A stretch of DNA of 64,000 nt from Chryseobacterium lathyri (GTDB lineage: Bacteria > Bacteroidota > Bacteroidia > Flavobacteriales > Weeksellaceae): assembly GCF_030812195.1 (NCBI RefSeq), contig NZ_JAUSSF010000001.1, forward strand, positions 1,550,001 to 1,614,000, given 5' to 3'. The position numbers were made by a program, and so were the translations under genes. Below the pieces are notes generated by a model. That model was given only the letters and a program-made list of their open reading frames with translations, had not been told where the DNA came from and did not search any database. Below, one piece after another: positions 1-7,972 of this stretch. Numbering within the stretch: position 1 is the first letter of the stretch; each line of letters begins with the position of its first letter.

Positions 1-695
1 CTAATGGCCACATCCAGTTCTTCCACTGTTTTCCAATCATTCTGTATTCTGGAAACCAAACCTAGTTTTCTAGAAATATTTCCAGTATGTACATCTAACG
101 GAATTGAAAGGTATTTCTGATCTATATCTTCCCAAATACCAAAATCTACGCCACGCTTATCCTTACGCACCATCCATCGCAGAAACATAATGATTCTTTT
201 GGAAGAAGAGTTTTTATAAGGTGAACTTATATGTTTATGGCTCCTGTGCTTTTCCGGCTCTAGAAAACAGTTTCTGAATCTTTCAATAGCATGCTGAAAA
301 TTAGTTTCCTGATCTTTTACCGTGAATAAATGTTCCAGGCTTTCATGTTTTTTATAAACTTTATTAAACTGCCTGATGAAATAAGCAAAATCCTGACCGT
401 TAAAAGTTCTGTGAATACTTTTATCCTGAAGGATCTCCAAATCTTTTTCAGAATAATTCAATATAAAATCATACGGAGAATTCCCCATGATATCAAGCAT
501 TTTATCTGCAGATCTGATGATTGACTTCCGGTTTCCCCAGGAAATAGTTGCAGCTAAAAAGCCTGCGATTTCCACATCCTGTTTTAAAGTGAAACGGTGC
601 GGAATCTGTATAGGATCATCTTCTATAAAATCAGGGCTGTTGTATTGGTCTGCCTTTTCATTCAAAAAGCTTTTCAATTCTTCAAAATTAAGCAT
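1..695 (-). CDS. TIGR02757 family protein, 3' end cut by window edge
   Basis: An open frame reads on the minus strand from an ATG at 693-695 to the window edge without a stop (231 complete codons). The protein starts MLNFEELKSFLNEKADQYNS and contains IPHRFTLKQDVEIAGFLAA and a late LGLVSRIQNDWKTVEEL segment. I recognise these as the Bacteroidota TIGR02757 family (about 255 residues), so roughly the last 25 residues are missing. The family's function is not established; it resembles helix-hairpin-helix DNA glycosylase-like folds only distantly. The start lies 7 bases after the RNase Z stop, so the two genes are very probably co-transcribed. The cut is a window artefact, not a mutation. Confidence 0.85.
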   Translation of the reverse strand, partial: MLNFEELKSFLNEKADQYNSPDFIEDDPIQIPHRFTLKQDVEIAGFLAATISWGNRKSIIRSADKMLDIMGNSPYDFILNYSEKDLEILQDKSIHRTFNGQDFAYFIRQFNKVYKKHESLEHLFTVKDQETNFQHAIERFRNCFLEPEKHRSHKHISSPYKNSSSKRIIMFLRWMVRKDKRGVDFGIWEDIDQKYLSIPLDVHTGNISRKLGLVSRIQNDWKTVEELDVAI

Positions 696-702
696 ACAGT
701 TT

Positions 703-1617
703 TTAAATTTTCACGCTTTCCAGCGCCTTTGGAAGGAAGGTATTGGGAAAAACATTCCTGGCTTCATCAGTAAATACGGTAAGGTCTGCATATCTGTTCG
801 AAAAGTGTCCCAGAATCAGTTTCCCCACTTCTGCTTTTTGGGCAATCATTGCCGCTTCCAAAGCTGTTGAATGTCCGGTATAGTCTGCCATTTCTTTCAG
901 GTCATGAAGGAAAGTGGATTCGTGATACAGAACCGTTACATTCTTAATGATCGGAAGCACTGTTTCAAGATACCGGGTATCGCTGCAGAAAGCATAGGAA
1001 ACAGGAGGTGTCGGATCCAGGGTCAGCACTTCGTTTTTGAGGACATAACCATCACTGAGTACGACATCTTTTCCTGCTTTTATATTATGGTAATCACAGG
1101 TTTCTATTTCGTTGTATTTGGCAATTTCCTTCATATTCAGATGCCTGTCTTTCGGCTTTTCTTTAAAAAGATAACCGTTGCAGTATATTCTGTGATCTAA
1201 AGGAATGGTATATACTTCTACCCTGCTGTCTTCATAGATCTTTTCGGAATAGTCTTTATCAAGCTCGTGGTAAACCACATCAAAACCACGATGTGTTTCC
1301 GTAATTGTAAAGATGGTTTCGAGCATTTTCTTGATTCCTTTCGGGCCGTAAACATGAAGAGGAGTATCCCTTCCCAGCAAGCGGAAAGAGGCAATGAGAC
1401 CGGGAAGACCGAAACAGTGATCACCGTGAAGATGCGATATAAAGATATGATTGATCTTTGAAAATCTCGCTTTTGCTTTTCTCAGCTGTACCTGGGTTCC
1501 TTCTCCACAATCGATCAGAAAATGTCTTTCTTCCATTTCCAGCAGCTGTGCCGTGGGTGAAGAATTAATGGTTGGAATAGCTGAATTAAAGCCTAATATC
1601 GTTAAATAAGTACTCAA
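703..1617 (-). CDS. rnz: Ribonuclease Z
   Basis: Ribonuclease Z is the metallo-beta-lactamase-fold endonuclease that removes 3' trailers from tRNA precursors in the cytoplasm. The 304-residue length is normal for the bacterial long form. The zinc motif HLHGDH lies at residues 62-67, and later metal-site segments read CSDTRY, HESTF and LGHFSNRY. The start is a TTG codon at 1615-1617: no ATG occurs before residue 28, the conserved strand STYLTILGFNSAIPT begins at once, and an in-frame TAA lies four codons upstream. A TACATTTG -7 box on the minus strand at 1636-1643 fits this start. The TIGR02757 gene follows after 7 bases. Confidence 0.95.
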   Translation of the reverse strand: MSTYLTILGFNSAIPTINSSPTAQLLEMEERHFLIDCGEGTQVQLRKAKARFSKINHIFISHLHGDHCFGLPGLIASFRLLGRDTPLHVYGPKGIKKMLETIFTITETHRGFDVVYHELDKDYSEKIYEDSRVEVYTIPLDHRIYCNGYLFKEKPKDRHLNMKEIAKYNEIETCDYHNIKAGKDVVLSDGYVLKNEVLTLDPTPPVSYAFCSDTRYLETVLPIIKNVTVLYHESTFLHDLKEMADYTGHSTALEAAMIAQKAEVGKLILGHFSNRYADLTVFTDEARNVFPNTFLPKALESVKI

Positions 1618-1635
1618 ATCAATAGTTTATTGTAA

Positions 1636-1643
1636 CAAATGTA
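1636..1643 (-). promoter_or_regulatory. Promoter -7 box upstream of rnz
   Basis: The minus strand reads TACATTTG, an exact match to the Bacteroidota -7 consensus TAnnTTTG, 18 bases before the TTG start of rnz. No convincing -33 TTG was seen. Confidence 0.5.
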
Positions 1644-1706
1644 CGACAGAAAATTTAAACATATCTTTTAGACATAAGTTTAAATACTGAACTAGCATGG
1701 AATTAA

Positions 1707-2282
1707 TTATTCTTTTACTTTCAAGAAATCCAGAAACAGATCCAATGCCTGTTTACGGTGGCTTATCCTGTTTTTATCTTCCGGATTCATTTCTGCAAAA
1801 GTCCTGTCATATCCTTCGGGAACGAAAACCGGATCATATCCAAAGCCTTTGTGTCCTTTATTTTCTGTAAGTAAATTTCCGTGCACTCTTCCTTCAAAAT
1901 AACGGGCTCCATTTTCGTCATAGTAGCACAGAACTGTAATGAAGTAAGCTTTTCTATTTTCCTGACCTTCCAGCTCGCTTAAAACCTTTTCGATATTTTT
2001 AGCAAAATCATGATCTCCTGCATAGCGTGCGGAAAAAATTCCAGGTCTGCCATCCAAAGCTTCAACAGCAAGACCGCTGTCGTCCCCTAAACTGGGAATT
2101 CCTGTTTTTTCAAAACAATATTTCGCTTTGATCAGGGCATTGGCATTGAAGGAATCACCATCTTCTACAATTTCTTCATGAATATTATAATCGGTAAGGC
2201 TTTTTACTGTAAAACTATTTTCCAGGATCTGCTGGATCTCTTCTTTCTTGTGTTCGTTGTGCGTGGCAACCAATAATTCCAT
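1707..2282 (-). CDS. rdgB: RdgB/HAM1 non-canonical purine NTP pyrophosphatase
   Basis: This enzyme hydrolyses dITP, dITP-like and XTP nucleotides to monophosphates, cleaning the nucleotide pool. The substrate-binding N-terminus ATHNEHKKEEI, the central SLGDDSGLAVEALDGRPGIFSARYAG block and the C-terminal GFGYDPVF and ISHRKQAL motifs are all present, so the family signature is complete. I prefer the ATG at 2280-2282 (MELLVATHNEHK). Another in-frame ATG lies four codons upstream at 2292-2294 and would give 195 residues; sequence alone does not decide. It sits between the CPBP protease gene (59 bases upstream) and rnz on the same strand, so it may belong to one transcription unit. Confidence 0.95.
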   Translation of the reverse strand: MELLVATHNEHKKEEIQQILENSFTVKSLTDYNIHEEIVEDGDSFNANALIKAKYCFEKTGIPSLGDDSGLAVEALDGRPGIFSARYAGDHDFAKNIEKVLSELEGQENRKAYFITVLCYYDENGARYFEGRVHGNLLTENKGHKGFGYDPVFVPEGYDRTFAEMNPEDKNRISHRKQALDLFLDFLKVKE

Positions 2283-2353
2283 ATTTATATTCATTTTTAC
2301 TCAATTCATTTTTGTCCGTATATCATTCGGCTGATTATTATCCCTGCTTACTA

Positions 2354-3184
2354 TTATATTTCAGCATAATGCACTTTATACTTTTTTGTAAAAAGATAAT
2401 AGAACAGAGAAAAAAGCACAATACCAACAGCCAGTATAACCCATTCGGAAATTTTGAAGGCATCTGCAAAGCTCTCACTTTTGGTATAAGTAACCAGCAA
2501 TGAAGAGCACAGGTTATTGAATCCATGCAACAGCATTGGCAGCAGTAGGGATTTTGTTTTATAATAGACCAGTCCCAATACGCATCCCAGCAATACTGCT
2601 CCTACAAACTGCCATGGATTTGCGTGAACCAGCCCAAAGATAACGGATGCATAAAAAATAGCCCTCTGTGGATTCACCCCTTTATTGATAAGTCCTTTCT
2701 GGATAATTCCTCTGAAAATAATTTCTTCAAAAATAGGAGCCATGATCACCGTCATGATAATCATAATAACCGGCTCAAAGGTGAGCTGCTCCATAAGCTG
2801 CGAGAAAAACTCATAGTATTTTCCCCAAAACGGACCTGTGGTAGGAATAAGAGACGTGATAAATTCTGAGATCAACATCATTCCCATCATCATAGGAAAT
2901 ATCAGGAGATAGGTAGAGAAATTCGTGGTAGAAAAATTGAAGTTCAGTTTTTTCCCGGTTGAGGGTCTGACGATGAAAAAATCGAAAAAAGCAATAGCAG
3001 TTAAAAAACCTGCTGCATTGGTTACCATCATAAACCAGTCTTTCAGTTCGAGGTTTTCCTTAAAAGCAATTTTCCAGAAACTGCCGAAAAAAGAAACAGC
3101 CATTGTTCCTGTAAATAATCCTGCCACTAAAATAAGACCGCCGATCCATGTAAAGGTAAACTTCGGATACCTGCTATTCTCCAT
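2354..3184 (-). CDS. CPBP family intramembrane glutamic endopeptidase
   Basis: This is a multi-pass membrane protein of 276 residues with about seven or eight hydrophobic segments. The signature of the CPBP (Abi, CAAX-processing-like) peptidases is present in order: EEIIFRG, with the paired glutamates and arginine, then a conserved histidine in GLVHANPWQF, then HGFNN near the C-terminus. Family members act as intramembrane proteases; bacterial substrates are mostly unknown, and I cannot assign one. A good promoter precedes it. It heads the minus-strand run CPBP-rdgB-rnz-TIGR02757. Confidence 0.9.
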   Translation of the reverse strand: MENSRYPKFTFTWIGGLILVAGLFTGTMAVSFFGSFWKIAFKENLELKDWFMMVTNAAGFLTAIAFFDFFIVRPSTGKKLNFNFSTTNFSTYLLIFPMMMGMMLISEFITSLIPTTGPFWGKYYEFFSQLMEQLTFEPVIMIIMTVIMAPIFEEIIFRGIIQKGLINKGVNPQRAIFYASVIFGLVHANPWQFVGAVLLGCVLGLVYYKTKSLLLPMLLHGFNNLCSSLLVTYTKSESFADAFKISEWVILAVGIVLFSLFYYLFTKKYKVHYAEI

Positions 3185-3209
3185 ACTTTTCTCTGTAAGT
3201 TTGTAAAAA

Positions 3210-3240
3210 CAAAGATAATTTTTTTGAAAGCCTTAAACAA
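3210..3240 (-). promoter_or_regulatory. Promoter of the CPBP protease gene
   Basis: On the minus strand, TTG (3238-3240) is followed after 20 bases by TATCTTTG (3210-3217). This matches the Bacteroidota TTG-N19-TAnnTTTG promoter. The ATG follows 25 bases later. Confidence 0.6.
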
Positions 3241-3399
3241 CTAAAAAGGAAAATACTTAGGCGCCGGATTAGAAAAATCAGATTTCAATATCGGGCATTA
3301 GATATCAAAAAAGATTAGAAACGGCAATCAGCTATTTATTCCCCGAAAATATTTGAAACCTCGTAAAAAATACCGATTTTTGCAACTTCAAAATACACT

Positions 3400-4995
3400 A
3401 TGTCAGACTTAATCAAAGAAATACAAAAAAGAAAGACTTTCGGAATCATTTCTCACCCGGATGCAGGAAAAACAACCCTTACGGAAAAATTACTTCTTTT
3501 CGGGGGCGCTATCCAGGAAGCGGGTGCGGTAAAATCCAACAAAATAAAAAAAGGAGCTACCTCCGACTTTATGGAAATCGAAAGGCAAAGAGGGATCTCT
3601 GTAGCGACTTCCGTATTGGCTTTTGAATATAAAAATCACAAAATCAACATCCTGGATACACCGGGTCACAAAGATTTTGCAGAAGATACTTACAGAACTT
3701 TAACTGCTGTAGACTCTGTGATCGTCGTAATTGACGTTGCAAAAGGGGTTGAGGAACAGACTGAAAAACTGGTGAAAGTCTGTAGGATGAGAAACATTCC
3801 AATGCTTGTTTTCATTAATAAGCTTGACCGTGAGGGTAAAGATGCATTTGATCTTTTGGATGAGGTTGAGCAGAAATTAGGATTAAGAGTGGTTCCCTTA
3901 TCTATTCCGATTGGTATGGGAAGTGATTTCCAGGGAATTTATAATATATGGGAAAATAATATTCAGCTGTTCCTGGAAGAAAAGAAACAGAGAGTAGGTG
4001 AAGCGGTTAAGTTTGATGATATCAATGATCCTTCAATAGATGAGGTGATTGGTGAAAAAGCAGCTCAAAACCTGAGAGATGAGCTTGAGCTTGTCCAGTC
4101 TGTCTATCCTGAATTTAGCCGGGAGGATTATATGAACGGTGATTTGCAGCCGGTTTTCTTTGGTTCAGCTTTGAATAACTTTGGAGTGCGTGAATTACTG
4201 GATGCATTTATTGAAATTGCTCCTATGCCCCAGCCGAAAGAAAGTGATGTACGTCTTGTAAAGCCGGAAGAAAATAATTTTACAGGGTTTGTTTTCAAGA
4301 TCCACGCGAATATGGATCCGAAACACAGAGACAGGCTTGCCTTTGTGAAAATTGTTTCGGGAACATTCAAAAGAAATGAGAATTACCTGTTGGTAAGAGA
4401 AGGCAAAAAAATGAAATTCTCTTCCCCGAATGCATTCTTCGCAGACAAAAAAGAGGTTGTGGATGAAAGCTTTCCCGGAGATATTGTAGGTCTTCATGAT
4501 ACAGGAAGCTTCAGAATAGGTGATACATTGACAGGAGGTGAAAAACTGAGCTTCAAAGGAGTCCCAAGCTTCTCTCCGGAACATTTCCGTTATATCAACA
4601 ACAATGATCCGCTTAAAGCTAAACAATTGGCAAAAGGTATTGATCAGCTGATGGATGAGGGGGTTGCCCAGCTATTTACTCTTGAAATGAACGGCAGAAA
4701 GATCATTGGAACAGTGGGAGCACTTCAGTATGAGGTTATCCAATACCGTCTGGAACATGAATATGGGGCAAAATGTACTTATGAACCTCTTTCTATGCAT
4801 AAAGCATGTTGGGTGGAAGCAGATGAAAAGTCTGAGGAATTTAAGGAGTTTGCCAGGTTAAAGCAACGTTTCCTTGCAAGAGACAAATATAATCAGCTTG
4901 TATTTTTAGCGGATTCTTCATTCACTATCCATATGACCCAGGAAAAATTCCCGAATGTAAAACTGCATTTCATCAGTGAATTTCAACAAGACTAA
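3400..4995 (+). CDS. prfC: Peptide chain release factor 3
   Basis: RF3 is a translational GTPase that recycles RF1/RF2 from the ribosome after peptide release. The 531 residues match the usual length. The G1 loop SHPDAGKT is at residues 18-25, followed by the switch region QRGISVATSV, the G3 motif DTPGHKDF and the G4 motif NKLDREG, then the RF3 C-terminal domains. A likely promoter (TTTG at 3352-3355, GATTTTTG at 3375-3382) precedes the ATG. A strong hairpin terminator follows. prfB, the RF2 it recycles, is also in this window at 57407-58519 but not linked. Confidence 0.97.
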   Translation: MSDLIKEIQKRKTFGIISHPDAGKTTLTEKLLLFGGAIQEAGAVKSNKIKKGATSDFMEIERQRGISVATSVLAFEYKNHKINILDTPGHKDFAEDTYRTLTAVDSVIVVIDVAKGVEEQTEKLVKVCRMRNIPMLVFINKLDREGKDAFDLLDEVEQKLGLRVVPLSIPIGMGSDFQGIYNIWENNIQLFLEEKKQRVGEAVKFDDINDPSIDEVIGEKAAQNLRDELELVQSVYPEFSREDYMNGDLQPVFFGSALNNFGVRELLDAFIEIAPMPQPKESDVRLVKPEENNFTGFVFKIHANMDPKHRDRLAFVKIVSGTFKRNENYLLVREGKKMKFSSPNAFFADKKEVVDESFPGDIVGLHDTGSFRIGDTLTGGEKLSFKGVPSFSPEHFRYINNNDPLKAKQLAKGIDQLMDEGVAQLFTLEMNGRKIIGTVGALQYEVIQYRLEHEYGAKCTYEPLSMHKACWVEADEKSEEFKEFARLKQRFLARDKYNQLVFLADSSFTIHMTQEKFPNVKLHFISEFQQD

Positions 4996-5010
4996 ATTGA
5001 ATAAAAAAGC

Positions 5011-5039
5011 AAAAAACCGTTCATCTGAACGGTTTTTTT
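5011..5039. terminator. Bidirectional intrinsic terminator
   Basis: A perfect 13-base-pair stem beginning AAAAAACCGTTCA with a two-base loop and T/A runs on both sides lies between the convergent prfC and metalloprotease genes. It can stop transcription from either side. Confidence 0.9.
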
Positions 5040-5059
5040 ATAGAATCTATTTAAATGAT

Positions 5060-7378
5060 TTACTTAGGTATCATCATTAATTTCTTAACAATCTTTTCTC
5101 CATCTACAGTAACATGAATCATATAGGATTCAGTAGGCAAATGTTTCAGGTTAATCTGTTCCAAAAGTTCGTCAAATATATATTTGGTCTTTTTAGGAAC
5201 AATCAGTTTTCCATCCATTGAAAATAATTCGTAAGTAATCACGTAAGGACGCAGCGGAATCTGTCTAGGAAAATCTGCTTTAATGTAAACATAACCATCA
5301 TTTGAAGGTACCGGATATATCATCAGACCCTTGTATATTCTTATAGGGGCTGTTCCTGGGGTAACACCTCCGGGATTTACTACCGCTGATGAATTAATTG
5401 TAAAATTTTGCGAATTGACATTTAAAAATACATTATTCACAGCTTTCACCATTATTCTGGCATTATTAGAAATTGTTCCAAGGCCACCCGGAACCGTATA
5501 ATTATAAGAACCGTTATTAGGGGTATTTGCAACCAAAACAGTTGGGAAAGTAAGACCTCCGTCTTTTGACAACAGGATCGTTACATTAGAAGTGCTAACC
5601 GGTGCAGCTGTTGTATTGGCAACATCCCATGTAATTGCATAGGACTGACCTTCACTCCAAACAACCCCTGCTGTGTTTTGTGAGGTAACCACAAAAGGCC
5701 CCGCAGTATCCACAACGGTAAGTTTCACATCATCACGTCCTGTCTGCCCTCCCAGAGAATTATTATCCCTTACAAGAACTGAAAAATTAAGATCTCTACC
5801 TCTGGAAGCAAGTTTCTCCCATGCTTTTACGTCTGTAGGAGTTACAATTGCAGGGTCATAGCCGGAAACAATGGTTGACAGTCTGGGAAAGTATCTTGAA
5901 GGTGATGCTGTAGGCACTACAGATCTGAAAAGAGGCCCCACTCCATTTACCGGCTGGGGTGGCATAGCTGCAGCCCCAAAATCAATTTGTTCCCAGGTAT
6001 ACGTAAGAGCATCATTATCCGCATCCGTTGCAGCTGCTGTCAGCATAAATGGTGTACTTTTCGGTATGCTTCTATCTGTGCCAGCATTTACAATTGGCTC
6101 TGCGTTTGCAATTGGCGTTTTAACGCCGCAGTTAGAAGTAGAACCAGAAGTTAACCTGGTATACATTTCTGCAATACTTACTGCATGGAAATAAGCATCA
6201 CTGTGGGCTTGTACATTTGGAGGACATATGCCGGCATATCCCATAATAGAGCTTGCACTTCCCGGCTCTATTGATGTAGGTGTATTTCTGTTACAATTAT
6301 TATTTTGCGTATGGTTTGCACCAAATTGATGCCCCATTTCATGGGCCACATAATCTATTACAAAAGGATCTCCTACGGGAACTGCAGACCCTGTAACTCC
6401 ACCCGCTTTACTGTTTCCACAAATTGAAGGAGTAGCTGCTAAGCCATTATCATTTCCTGCATTGGCCTGAAAGAACAGGTGCCCAATATCGTAGTTAGCA
6501 GCACCAATAATATTATTGGTAACTGTGATATTTTCACTTAGCATCTGGCTTGCGTTCAGAGTATTAAAAGTATCTGTACTGATAAAGAATAAAGCATCTG
6601 TATTTGGAATAAGCTGCAGCCTTACTGAGATATCTTTTTCAAAAACTTCATTTAATCTTGTTACAGCCAGATTAACAGCCGCAAGAACTGCCGCTTTTTT
6701 CTGAGCATCCGTTCCTGAACCTACTCCGGCTTGCCCTGCAATATAAGCAGTATATTCTGTGGTTGTTGTAATAGCCAGCCTGTATTTTCTATTTAATGCA
6801 TCAATAACTGTTTTCTGGACATTTAAGGCCGATTCATTCTGTTCGCTGTCTCCATCAAAATGACATTCAAACTGACCAGGAGACGAAGCATTTTTCCTAT
6901 CATAAAGTTTATAAACCTTATTATCTTTTGTATAAGAATCGATATAATAAATTCCCTGATTATTTCTGATCATACCATTAAATCCAAAATAAGGATCAAT
7001 GGTAAACTTTAAAATTGCTGATTTGTCACCTTTTTTGAAGCCAGTATAAGACCGGATTTCAGAATATCTGTTCTGAAGGTCGGGATGCATCGTTGATGAT
7101 TCGAAAACCTCATAGGTATCAAAACCTCCTTCAAGGTTTGGAAAGTTCAGCAATATTCCTTTTCTGGACAAATGCAGGTCACTGTCCGGCAAATTTTTAA
7201 GTTGACTTTGAATCTCACTGACATTAAGTTTAAACAAAATGAAATCTGTAATCCTTACATTACTTTCACGAATTTCACTGTTGATTTTTGAGTCAAGCTT
7301 TTTCCAATGATTTTGTTGGGCAAACCCCACTGCCGAAAACATGAGTAAGGTACTCAGAACAAGTAATTTTTTCTTCAT
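5060..7378 (-). CDS. Secreted reprolysin-type metalloprotease with T9SS tail (copy B)
   Basis: A 772-residue secreted zinc endopeptidase. Residues 1-20 form a signal peptide ending FSAVGFA-QQ. The metzincin zinc motif HEMGHQFGANH is at 346-356, with the Met-turn SIMGYAG near 377-383. A PKD/Ig-like stretch (DADNDALTYTWEQID) and a second beta-sandwich follow, and the last ~90 residues look like a T9SS type A sorting domain (IYPVPSNDGYVYIK, then KKLMM). The whole protein aligns with the 7973-10234 product, so the two are tandem paralogues. The sorting domain is more divergent in this copy (YPVPS instead of YPNPS). It lies 15 bases after its own small lipoprotein gene. The substrate is unknown. 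Confidence 0.9.
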   Translation of the reverse strand: MKKKLLVLSTLLMFSAVGFAQQNHWKKLDSKINSEIRESNVRITDFILFKLNVSEIQSQLKNLPDSDLHLSRKGILLNFPNLEGGFDTYEVFESSTMHPDLQNRYSEIRSYTGFKKGDKSAILKFTIDPYFGFNGMIRNNQGIYYIDSYTKDNKVYKLYDRKNASSPGQFECHFDGDSEQNESALNVQKTVIDALNRKYRLAITTTTEYTAYIAGQAGVGSGTDAQKKAAVLAAVNLAVTRLNEVFEKDISVRLQLIPNTDALFFISTDTFNTLNASQMLSENITVTNNIIGAANYDIGHLFFQANAGNDNGLAATPSICGNSKAGGVTGSAVPVGDPFVIDYVAHEMGHQFGANHTQNNNCNRNTPTSIEPGSASSIMGYAGICPPNVQAHSDAYFHAVSIAEMYTRLTSGSTSNCGVKTPIANAEPIVNAGTDRSIPKSTPFMLTAAATDADNDALTYTWEQIDFGAAAMPPQPVNGVGPLFRSVVPTASPSRYFPRLSTIVSGYDPAIVTPTDVKAWEKLASRGRDLNFSVLVRDNNSLGGQTGRDDVKLTVVDTAGPFVVTSQNTAGVVWSEGQSYAITWDVANTTAAPVSTSNVTILLSKDGGLTFPTVLVANTPNNGSYNYTVPGGLGTISNNARIMVKAVNNVFLNVNSQNFTINSSAVVNPGGVTPGTAPIRIYKGLMIYPVPSNDGYVYIKADFPRQIPLRPYVITYELFSMDGKLIVPKKTKYIFDELLEQINLKHLPTESYMIHVTVDGEKIVKKLMMIPK

Positions 7379-7393
7379 TTGATTTTTTATAAA

Positions 7394-7888
7394 TTAAGAG
7401 GTTATCAGTTTAACTCCTGAAGGAGCTTTCCCTTCTATTTTAAGAATCAGTATGGGATTCTTTTCTTTGTTCAATAAATATTCTTCGTTATTAATTTCTT
7501 TATAATAAACATTTAAAACAGATTTCTCTTCTTCTATCTTTTCTATTTCAATATCTCCGTATTGCTGTGTTTTCAATGTAGGTTTCAATACAAGAAGAAA
7601 CTCATTTTCAGACAGTGTAGGAATTGGTTCTGACCGGGAAAACCTTTTATCCTGCATTAAACTGTATAATTTTAGTGTCTCCTCAAACGACTGTAAAATT
7701 GTATATTCTTTTAATGGTATATTTTTATTCAGTCTCCGTACTTCTGAAAATTTTATTTCATTATTATTTTTACTCATTACCGATTCTGTTTCAACAACAT
7801 TTTTTGTGGCAGAAAGGTTTGTACAGGCTGATCCGCCTCCAAATCCAAACAAAAACAACAGAAAGATTAACAAAAATACTCTTTTCAT
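7394..7888 (-). CDS. Small lipoprotein upstream of metalloprotease copy B
   Basis: A 164-residue protein with a lipoprotein signal peptide: charged start, hydrophobic run, then GGSAC with the cysteine at about residue 22. The mature part is paralogous to the 158-residue protein at 10242-10718; both carry RRLN...LKEYT, then SRS-PIP and FLVLKP, then GDIEIEK. The layout recalls the C-terminal domain of PrcB-type lipoproteins, which stabilise a secreted protease in Treponema; that match is my inference from pattern, not a search. The gene has its own -7 box and precedes the protease by 15 bases, so a chaperone, inhibitor or anchor for that protease is plausible. Confidence 0.75.
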   Translation of the reverse strand: MKRVFLLIFLLFLFGFGGGSACTNLSATKNVVETESVMSKNNNEIKFSEVRRLNKNIPLKEYTILQSFEETLKLYSLMQDKRFSRSEPIPTLSENEFLLVLKPTLKTQQYGDIEIEKIEEEKSVLNVYYKEINNEEYLLNKEKNPILILKIEGKAPSGVKLITS

Positions 7889-7905
7889 CAGAAAATATTA
7901 ATAAG

Positions 7906-7913
7906 CAAATGTA
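7906..7913 (-). promoter_or_regulatory. Promoter -7 box of lipoprotein-protease cassette B
   Basis: The minus strand reads TACATTTG, an exact TAnnTTTG match, 17 bases before the lipoprotein ATG. It suggests cassette B is transcribed independently of cassette A. Confidence 0.5.
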
Positions 7914-7920
7914 AATATTA

Positions 7921-7950
7921 AAACCGTTCAATGGAATTATTGAACGGTTT
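7921..7950 (-). terminator. Hairpin between the two protease cassettes
   Basis: A stem of about 12 base pairs (AAACCGTTCAAT pairing with ATTGAACGGTTT) lies 22 bases after the stop of metalloprotease copy A. On the minus strand it is followed by a short T-rich run. It shares its AACCGTTCA arm with the prfC-side terminator at 5011-5039. Confidence 0.6.
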
Positions 7951-7972
7951 ATTTTTATAGCAAAAGCTTAAA